NCBI GenBank assembly: GCA_045128275.1
Contig: JBGVRH010000031.1
Span: 1-10,169, forward strand
Length of the DNA stretch: 10,169 nt
Direction of reading: 5' to 3'
Origin: CAMEON01 sp045128275
GTDB taxonomy: Bacteria; Bacillota; Clostridia; Oscillospirales; CAG-272
Shown here: in pieces, positions 5,758-10,169 of the stretch
Numbering within the stretch: position 1 is the stretch's first letter
Layout of the letters: every line of letters begins with the position of its first letter
Position numbers and translations under genes: made by a program
Notes under the pieces: model-generated
Told to the model about the DNA's origin: nothing
The model's database searches: none
Seen by the model: only the letters and a program-made list of their open reading frames with translations

Positions 5758-5786
5758 ATTATACCATAAAAAAATGGGTTCGTCAA
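5758..5786 (-). promoter_or_regulatory. Strong sigma-A type promoter of the PduO-like gene
   Basis: The minus strand reads TTGACG (5786-5781), a 17-bp spacer, then TATAAT (5763-5758), with TGG before the -10 giving an extended element. The leader to the start codon at 5693 is about 60 bases, contains the unused upstream ATG, and shows no obvious riboswitch fold of cobalamin-riboswitch size. Confidence 0.85.
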
Positions 5787-5815
5787 TAGGGAGGAGGAAT
5801 TTTCATGTAAAAAAG

Positions 5816-5844
5816 AAAAACGGGAAATTCTCACTTCCCGTTTT
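5816..5844 (-). terminator. Terminator of the VanZ-metallophosphoesterase operon
   Basis: AAAACGGGAA (5817-5826) and TTCCCGTTTT (5835-5844) form a perfect 10-bp stem with an 8-base loop. In the minus direction it is followed by a T-rich tract, 15 bp after the metallophosphoesterase stop codon. The A/T-rich arms could allow weak function in the other direction, but no plus-strand gene ends here. Confidence 0.85.
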
Positions 5845-5858
5845 CGATTCTGTTTACT

Positions 5859-6644
5859 TTATCCGTTCTTGATCTTGCATGTCGCATTTACCTCCACCGT
5901 CACCACCTCGCGGGGGTTGAAAAAGCGGGGTACGCAGGAGACCGTGTTGGCTACACCGCGGGAGATGACCAGGCGGCCCTCGTGGAGGCCTCCCGTGTAC
6001 TTGGGAAACAGCCCCTGGTCGGGAGCGTAGACACCTCGCCCGAGGAACCTCCATTGACCGCCGTGGGCGTGTCCCGATACGGTGAGGTCGATGGGATAGG
6101 GGCGGAGGTAGCGGTCATAATACTCGGGGTGGTGGGACATGAGGAGCTTGTAGCCCTCGGCGGCGGTGTAGTCCGCCAGCCAGTCCAGGTCGGGCTTCCA
6201 GGCAGGGTTGAGCAGACCCGAGCCAAGGCCCCCGATGGCCAGGCCATTCCAGACCCTATAGCTCTGATGGAGCAGGATGACGCCCGTGGCTTCGATGATC
6301 CCCCTCCATGCGGGGGTCAAGGTGAAATCCAGCGGCTCGTTGGCAATCTTGGATTTACGGATATTACCGTGACAGCCGCCGATCTCATGGTTGCCGAAGG
6401 TGTAGAAGGTGGGGGCAATGGCGGCGCATTCGGCCAGAAGACGCAGACCGTTTCGCTCGGTAGTCTCCTCCCCCGCCCACAGGGCTTCGGTGAAGTCTCC
6501 CGGGACGAGGATGAAATCAGGCCTCTCCTTCTTCAGAATGGGGAGGATCTGACTGTACGGGCGGTCATGGAGATCGGCCACCACGCAGGCCTTGAAGGAG
6601 ATCCCGGGGCGGTCGGTGGTCAATTGGTAGCGGGTGTTTCGCAC
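5859..6644 (-). CDS. Metallophosphoesterase, YaeI/YkuE-like
   Basis: This 261-residue calcineurin-like phosphoesterase has all the metal-binding motifs in order: DLH (Asp24, His26), GDF (Asp50), GNHE (Asn85, His86), SHHPEYY (His171) and GHAHGGQ (His192, His194). The GHAHGGQWRFLGRGVYAPDQGLF stretch is characteristic of the YaeI/YkuE branch, whose members hydrolyse phosphate esters near the membrane. Unlike many of that branch, it has no N-terminal membrane helix or signal peptide, so it is predicted to be cytoplasmic. Translation starts at GTG (6644) with an excellent AAGGAGG site 8 bases upstream, inside the end of the VanZ gene, giving a 25-bp overlap. It is thus co-transcribed and perhaps translationally coupled with VanZ. 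The substrate cannot be told from the sequence. Confidence 0.9.
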   Translation of the reverse strand: MRNTRYQLTTDRPGISFKACVVADLHDRPYSQILPILKKERPDFILVPGDFTEALWAGEETTERNGLRLLAECAAIAPTFYTFGNHEIGGCHGNIRKSKIANEPLDFTLTPAWRGIIEATGVILLHQSYRVWNGLAIGGLGSGLLNPAWKPDLDWLADYTAAEGYKLLMSHHPEYYDRYLRPYPIDLTVSGHAHGGQWRFLGRGVYAPDQGLFPKYTGGLHEGRLVISRGVANTVSCVPRFFNPREVVTVEVNATCKIKNG

Positions 6645-7234
6645 GGCTTATTCCTCCTTCGGCGTTTTTTCTTGGCGGCGGGCTTACTCCCCTTTTTCCT
6701 GCGGGCGATCAGGTACGCGATACCGTGAATCAGCAGGATCCCGCAGACCGCGCCCGAAAAGTCAATGAGAACGTCGGTGACGCGGGGGCCTCGGCCGGAA
6801 AAGATCTGGTGAACCTCGTCGGATATGGCATAGAGCAGGGTGAAGACGGCGGGAGCGGTGAGGGTCAGCCACAGCTTCAGCCTACGGAGAGCCGACGAGA
6901 TATACAGGAGCAGGCAAGCGGACAGGAGACCCAGCAGGGCGAACTCCGAGAAATGGGCGGCCTTACGGACGAATTTGTGGGCCTTTTGCATGAAGAGCCG
7001 CTGTTCCTCGGCGGGAAGGTCTTCAAAATCGCGGTACAGGAGTCCTACGATCTTGCGGGTCAGCCCCTCGCTCAATTCCCCCGATTCCTCACGGCTTGCG
7101 GAGGAGAATTGGAAGATCACGGTCATGTTGATCAGGATCAGCACGGCCAAAACGGTCGTCACGGCGATATACCAACCGCGGCGGGAACAGGCGGGGTTTT
7201 TAGGGGCGCGACGTTCTTTCTTTTTCGCGGTCAC
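6620..7234 (-). CDS. VanZ-family membrane protein
   Basis: This 204-residue protein has four hydrophobic segments (about 21-43, 95-115, 120-138, 158-177). It carries the VanZ-like signatures: FQFSS after helix 1, RKAAHFSEFALLG (90-102), and SDEVHQIFSGRGPRVTDVLIDFSGAVCG (138-165). VanZ-like proteins are membrane proteins; the name-giving member gives low-level teicoplanin resistance in enterococci, but most relatives, probably including this one, have unknown roles at the cell envelope. The C-terminus (178-197) is extremely basic (AKKKRRRRNK) and should lie in the cytoplasm. The start is GTG at 7234, behind a GGAGG site 10 bases upstream. An ATG just before it gives only ATG-CCG-TGA. It is the first gene of an operon with the overlapping metallophosphoesterase. 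Confidence 0.88.
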   Translation of the reverse strand: MTAKKKERRAPKNPACSRRGWYIAVTTVLAVLILINMTVIFQFSSASREESGELSEGLTRKIVGLLYRDFEDLPAEEQRLFMQKAHKFVRKAAHFSEFALLGLLSACLLLYISSALRRLKLWLTLTAPAVFTLLYAISDEVHQIFSGRGPRVTDVLIDFSGAVCGILLIHGIAYLIARRKKGSKPAAKKKRRRRNKPCETPATN

Positions 7235-7267
7235 GGCATTTTCTCCTCCTTTCTCGGGCGATGCTTT

Positions 7268-7296
7268 ATTATAGCATTATACGAAGAAAAAGTCAA
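7268..7296 (-). promoter_or_regulatory. Strong sigma-A type promoter of the VanZ operon
   Basis: The minus strand has TTGACT (7296-7291), a 17-bp spacer and TATAAT (7273-7268), preceded by TGC as an extended -10. A second TATAAT lies inside the spacer but is only 9 bp from the -35. The start codon is 33 bp downstream of the -10. Confidence 0.85.
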
Positions 7297-7364
7297 TGCA
7301 GTTCACGGGAAATTCAGAAAAGAAGGTTTTTCAAATTGCTGTTTAGCGGTGGTTTTCCTTTGCC

Positions 7365-7507
7365 GTAGGGAGCGACGCCCTCGTCGCTCCGCGGGCGGCC
7401 ACGCGGGGCCGCCCCTACACATAAAATCCTTATTGTATCATAAAAAATTATGCTTGTAGGGGCGGCCCCATGTGGCCGCCCGCGGGAGGGGCAAGCCCCA
7501 CCCCTAC
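7365..7507. repeat. Cluster of REP-like palindromes
   Basis: The gene-free stretch between the VanZ promoter and the oxidoreductase terminator holds nested GC-rich palindromes. GGAGCGACG (7369-7377) pairs with CGTCGCTCC (7382-7390). Two 31-bp arms, 7389-7419 and 7455-7485, are inverted copies with two mismatches, separated by a 35-base AT-rich spacer; each arm also contains GGCGGCC/GGCCGCC self-complementarity. GGGGCAAGCCCC lies on the right flank. GTAGGG at the left end and CCCTAC at the right end frame the cluster. The build recalls bacterial REP/BIME units: two units in opposite orientation. It could act as a terminator, mRNA stabiliser or gyrase/nucleoid site, none of which is shown here. 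Confidence 0.75.
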
Positions 7508-7542
7508 CCCACGATGTAACATAACGCCAAACCCCAATTTGA

Positions 7543-7572
7543 AAGCCGACCTCCGAAAACGGAGGTCGGCTT
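7543..7572 (-). terminator. Terminator-like hairpin after the oxidoreductase gene
   Basis: AAGCCGACCTCCG (7543-7555) and CGGAGGTCGGCTT (7560-7572) form a perfect 13-bp stem with a four-base loop, 10 bp after the oxidoreductase stop codon. In the minus direction the following tract (TTTCAAATT) is only moderately T-rich, but the very stable stem makes termination likely. Confidence 0.75.
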
Positions 7573-7582
7573 ATGGGATTGA

Positions 7583-8782
7583 TCAGGAATTGTAAGTACC
7601 CTCGGTGGAGGAGAAGACAGACTCGATGCCCTCCTTGCGGCGGGAGGTCTTGACGTGCTCAAAGAGCAGGTCGCGGTACTGCTCCTCGTCGAAGGGCAGG
7701 GTCACGGGCTTACCCGTCCAGGCGGAGAGGTGCATGGCGTTGGACATGAGCAGGCCGTTGATGCCCTCGCGGCCGTCGGCCACCAGGGGCTCGTCGCGGA
7801 GGATGGCACCCGCGAAGGCGTTGACCACACCCACGTGCTGGGGGTTCTGGCCGTCGGTCTCCAGGGCGATGCGCTGGCCGCGGGGGCCCGCGAAGGCGAC
7901 CTTATTGGTGGCCGAGAACTCGGGCTCGGGGATGTCCAGCTTGATGAAGGTGATGGAGCCGCCGTCGGTGATGATGGTACCGCCGTCGCAGACGATCTCC
8001 AGGCGGTTGGTGCCGGGGGCGTCACCCGTGGTGGTGATGAAGGTGCCCGTGGCGCCGTTCTCGTACTCGAAGTAGACGGTCACGTCGTCCTCCACCTCGA
8101 TGTCGTGCCACTTACCGAAATGCATCTTGGCATCCACTACCTTGGGCATACCGCAGATCCACTGGAAGAGGTCGAGGTTGTGGGGGCACTGGTTCAGCAG
8201 CACGCCGCCGCCCTCGCCCGACCAGGTAGCGCGCCATGCGCCCGAATCGTAGTAGGCCTGGGGACGGTACCAGTTGGTGATGATCCAGGAGGTACGGCGG
8301 ATGGCACCCAGCTCACCCGAATCCATGATCTCCTTGACCTTGCGGTAGATGTGGTTGGTACGCTGGTTGAACATCATACCGAACTTCAGCTCGGGGTGCT
8401 TGTCGGCCTCGGCCATCATCTCACGCACCTGCAGGGTGTACACGCCCGCGGGCTTCTCGCACATGACGTGCAGTCCTGCCTTCATGGCCTTGATGGCGTA
8501 GTCGGGGTGGCCGTAGTGGGGGATGGCGATGATGACGGCATCGATGAGGCTGGAGGCAAACATCTCGTCGCCGTCGGCAAAGGTGGCGATGTCGGCGTAG
8601 GTGTTATCGGGCTTGGCCTTGCGATGCTCGGCGAGGCGGCCCAGGGCGAACTCCAGACGGGCGGGGTTGAGGTCGCACACGGCGGTGACCTCAACCTCGG
8701 GGCAACGGTCGTTCAGAATGTTCTCCAGATGGCCCGAGCCCATGTTGCCCATGCCGAGGATACCGAGTCTGACTTTTTTCAT
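7583..8782 (-). CDS. Gfo/Idh/MocA-family NAD(P)-dependent oxidoreductase
   Basis: This 399-residue oxidoreductase belongs to a family acting on sugars, inositols and sugar acids with NAD(P). The N-terminal Rossmann fold has LGILGMGNMGSGH (GxGxxG at 10-15), a CDLNP turn near residue 36 and IAIPHYGHPDYAIKAMKAG before the family motif CEKPAG (Lys110). The second domain carries GEGGGVLLNQCPHNLDLFQWICG (189-211), where His201 and Asp204 match the usual H-x-x-D catalytic pair. The start is the ATG at 8780-8782, downstream of AAAGGA; an in-frame upstream extension of 19 codons is rejected for lack of a site. It lies 154 bp downstream of the CE15-like esterase on the same strand, so the two may share a carbohydrate or uronic-acid role, but the repeat-filled gap leaves co-transcription open. 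The substrate is unknown. Confidence 0.9.
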   Translation of the reverse strand: MKKVRLGILGMGNMGSGHLENILNDRCPEVEVTAVCDLNPARLEFALGRLAEHRKAKPDNTYADIATFADGDEMFASSLIDAVIIAIPHYGHPDYAIKAMKAGLHVMCEKPAGVYTLQVREMMAEADKHPELKFGMMFNQRTNHIYRKVKEIMDSGELGAIRRTSWIITNWYRPQAYYDSGAWRATWSGEGGGVLLNQCPHNLDLFQWICGMPKVVDAKMHFGKWHDIEVEDDVTVYFEYENGATGTFITTTGDAPGTNRLEIVCDGGTIITDGGSITFIKLDIPEPEFSATNKVAFAGPRGQRIALETDGQNPQHVGVVNAFAGAILRDEPLVADGREGINGLLMSNAMHLSAWTGKPVTLPFDEEQYRDLLFEHVKTSRRKEGIESVFSSTEGTYNS

Positions 8783-8831
8783 GATGGTGGTTTCCTTTCT
8801 TGTATGTGGTGTGTAATAGAGTTTTTCGTTG

Positions 8832-8930
8832 AGATACAAGATACACGCCGAGCAAGCTCGGCAGATACGAGATACAAGATAGGTGCAGCCTGCGTATATC
8901 TTGTATCTTTGTATCTTGTATCTTTGTATC
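8832..8930. repeat. GATACAAGATAC-type direct and inverted repeats
   Basis: The spacer between the esterase and oxidoreductase genes contains GATACAAGATAC variants on the left (8832-8880) and their reverse complement on the right. The right part includes two perfect tandem copies of TTGTATCTTTGTATC (8901-8915 and 8916-8930). AGATACGAGATACAAGATA (8863-8881) can pair with the stretch starting at 8897 with one extra base, forming a long AT-rich stem. The motif GATACGAGATACA is shared with 1760-1772. Downstream on the minus strand only weak promoter-like hexamers (TTGTAT, TATTAC) are seen before the oxidoreductase. Confidence 0.7.
8847..8862. other. Perfect GCCGAGC/GCTCGGC hairpin
   Basis: A perfect 7-bp GC-rich stem with loop AA lies between GATACAAGATAC-type repeats in the esterase/oxidoreductase spacer. 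No T-run follows on either strand, so it is not a standard terminator. It appears to be a structured core flanked by the ATAC-rich repeats. Confidence 0.55.
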
Positions 8931-8936
8931 TTACGG

Positions 8937-9971
8937 TTACTTTCCTTTGATAAAGTTCATCAGCCTCAGCCAGTCCTCCCGCCCGAAGTAGTGAAGTCCT
9001 TCGCGGAGGTGGTAGCCGATGGAACCCTCATGGTACTCGTCGCCCGCCGCGGGGAGTCTGTCCTCGCAGACAATCCCCTTCATGCCGAGGGCCTCATAGG
9101 CGGGGGAGGCGGCCACGCAGGAAAGCATTTCCGAGGCGGGGTCTGCCCATGAGTCTTCCAGAGCCGAGGCCACGTAGGTGTAGCGGGGGGCGATGGCGGC
9201 GATGAGGAAGTGCTGGTCGAAGGGCATCTCGCCCTCCTTGCCGATGTACTTTTTGTAGTTCTCGCAGAACCAGTAGGGGAAATTGCGGGTGATCTGCTCC
9301 ACCCGCTCACCCACCTTGTCGCGGGTGATGGCCGCGCCGCTGCACCCCGAATCATTGGAGTGGGCGAGGAAGAACCGCTCGTCGGTGGCCCCGCAGAACA
9401 GGGCGGTCTTGCCCAGGCGGGAGTGGCCGCAGACCATGGCGCGGGATTTGTCGAGACAAGGTTCGCTCTCGGCGTAGTCCAGCACACGCTGTGCCGCCCA
9501 TGCCCACAGGGCGATCTTGCCGGGGTCGGTGGGTCCTCTCTGCCCGTCGGGGTAGAGGACACCCGCCAGGCCGTTGGTGAAATCGCCGTTGTCACTCGTC
9601 ACGTCACTATAGCAGAAGGACAGGACGGCAAAGCCGTTATCCGTGATCTCCTCGGTGGGCATATAGCGGTCGGGGACGTCGGGGCGGAAGTTGATGTGGA
9701 TGAAGAAGGGGTAGGGGCCTTCCCCCTTGGGGATGACCGCGATGAAGGGAAAGGTGAAGTCCTTCCCTCTCATGGTGACGGTCAGCTCCACCCTTTGGGC
9801 GGTGACTTTTCCCGCGCAGAAGGAGGGGATGCAGTTGTCCTTCACCTGCCACGAGATGGCCTCGGGCTTTTCGGGCAGATAGCCGTATTCCTCCCGCTGG
9901 AGGATCTCCAGCATCTCGGAGCGGGAAAGCAAGGCGGGAACGCCGCGTTCTTTTAGGATCGTTTGGAGCAT
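8937..9971 (-). CDS. CE15-like esterase (glucuronoyl esterase family), apparently cytoplasmic
   Basis: This 344-residue alpha/beta hydrolase resembles carbohydrate esterase family 15, whose members cleave esters of glucuronic acid in lignin-carbohydrate material. Visible motifs are GHSRLGK with nucleophile Ser184 (182-188), NDSGCSGAAITR (206-217, where CE15 enzymes often have ESGxGG; Asp207 may take the acid role), YWFCENY, DQHFLIAAIAPRYTYVASALEDSWADP (252-278), and a C-terminal GYHLREGLHYFGREDW in which His327 is the best candidate for the catalytic histidine. Characterised CE15 enzymes are usually secreted; this one starts directly with MLQTILKERG and has no signal peptide, so it probably acts inside the cell on imported oligosaccharides or on another ester. 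The ATG at 9971 has an AAAGGAG site. The long repeat begins 13 bp upstream of the ATG, so no promoter of its own is visible. Confidence 0.82.
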   Translation of the reverse strand: MLQTILKERGVPALLSRSEMLEILQREEYGYLPEKPEAISWQVKDNCIPSFCAGKVTAQRVELTVTMRGKDFTFPFIAVIPKGEGPYPFFIHINFRPDVPDRYMPTEEITDNGFAVLSFCYSDVTSDNGDFTNGLAGVLYPDGQRGPTDPGKIALWAWAAQRVLDYAESEPCLDKSRAMVCGHSRLGKTALFCGATDERFFLAHSNDSGCSGAAITRDKVGERVEQITRNFPYWFCENYKKYIGKEGEMPFDQHFLIAAIAPRYTYVASALEDSWADPASEMLSCVAASPAYEALGMKGIVCEDRLPAAGDEYHEGSIGYHLREGLHYFGREDWLRLMNFIKGK

Positions 9972-9984
9972 AGGGGACTCCTTT

Positions 9985-10169
9985 CAAATTTGGGTTTATC
10001 GGTGGGATGCACATCTCTTTCACAAATCAACTACACCAATGGGGAAGGGGCCCCATGGGGCTTTCCTCTATGCTACCCACTATCAATTCTCTTGGCATAT
10101 CTATGCTTTTTTGAAGGTTTTTGGAGTTCTTAGAACCTTTTTGCAAAAAGGTTCTAAGCCGCCGGAGGC
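9985..10169. repeat. Long interspersed repeat, copy 2 (cut by window end)
   Basis: This 185-bp copy matches 4338-4569 in the same orientation, about 94% over the left 155 bp by eye and identical over the last 26 bp; it may continue past the window. It lacks the 51-base inner stretch of copy 1, so its CTTAGAACCTTTTTG arm and the exact reverse complement meet as a 30-base perfect palindrome (10129-10158). The CAAATTTG edge reaches to 13 bp from the esterase start codon and abuts its ribosome binding site, so the repeat would form most of the esterase mRNA leader or its promoter region. Confidence 0.85.
10129..10158. other. 30-base perfect palindrome in repeat copy 2
   Basis: CTTAGAACCTTTTTG is followed directly by its exact reverse complement, CAAAAAGGTTCTAAG. 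As RNA on the minus strand it would form a long hairpin upstream of the esterase gene; as DNA it could cruciform or bind a dimeric protein. In copy 1 the arms are split by 51 bases and one arm is shortened to CTTAGAACCTT. Confidence 0.8.

Noticed and set aside
7227..7245. ATG-CCG-TGA mini-ORF before the VanZ gene as a regulatory leader peptide
   Set aside because: It is only two codons and probably arises by chance from the GTG start context; nothing supports attenuation.
8901..8930. Possible CRISPR-like array in the ATAC repeats
   Set aside because: There are only two 15-bp units directly abutting, with no spacers, no conserved repeat length and no cas genes.
7655..8950. 431-codon plus-strand open frame opposite the oxidoreductase
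   Set aside because: The opposite strand encodes an unmistakable Gfo/Idh/MocA protein; the antisense frame is open because of GC-rich third positions and has no recognisable motif.

Overview
The window looks like a piece of a chromosome from an anaerobic Firmicute, most likely a gut-type member of the Clostridia (Oscillospiraceae-like). The reasons are strong AGGAGG-type ribosome binding sites, TTGACN-17-TATAAT promoters with extended -10 elements, Gram-positive style lipoproteins, a VanZ-family protein, a DUF3343/cysteine desulfurase pair, and GC-rich genes separated by intergenic DNA full of palindromic and interspersed repeats. This placement is inferred from gene content, not from a marker gene. 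No rRNA, tRNA, CRISPR array, transposase or phage gene was seen.

Layout. (1) 1-1849, plus strand: a repeat-rich leader, then a small DUF3343 protein and an EF2568-type cysteine desulfurase, probably a two-gene sulfur (or selenium) mobilisation unit, closed by a terminator that can work in both directions. (2) 1858-4206, minus strand: a three-gene operon of putative lipoproteins behind one extended -10 promoter. The two promoter-proximal genes share almost the same signal peptide, and the last two overlap by 4 bp. (3) 4338-4569: copy 1 of a long interspersed repeat. (4) 4609-5786, minus strand: a monocistronic gene with its own strong promoter and terminator, encoding a PduO-like fusion of a cobalamin adenosyltransferase-like domain and a GlcG/HbpS-like domain. 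(5) 5816-7296, minus strand: a VanZ-family membrane protein followed by an overlapping metallophosphoesterase, with promoter and terminator. (6) 7365-7507: a dense cluster of REP-like palindromes. (7) 7543-9971, minus strand: a CE15-like esterase followed by a Gfo/Idh/MocA oxidoreductase, separated by a short-repeat spacer. (8) 9985-10169: copy 2 of the long repeat, ending at the window edge and lying 13 bp from the esterase start codon.

No single dominant new system is evident. The best leads are: the ~190-230 bp repeat family, whose CAAATTTG edge faces a gene start in all three places it occurs; the PduO-like fusion, whose adenosyltransferase half has several substitutions at otherwise conserved active-site positions and whose linker carries a helix resembling microcompartment encapsulation peptides; and the lipoprotein operon with its duplicated leader peptide and a lipoprotein/three-helix hybrid.
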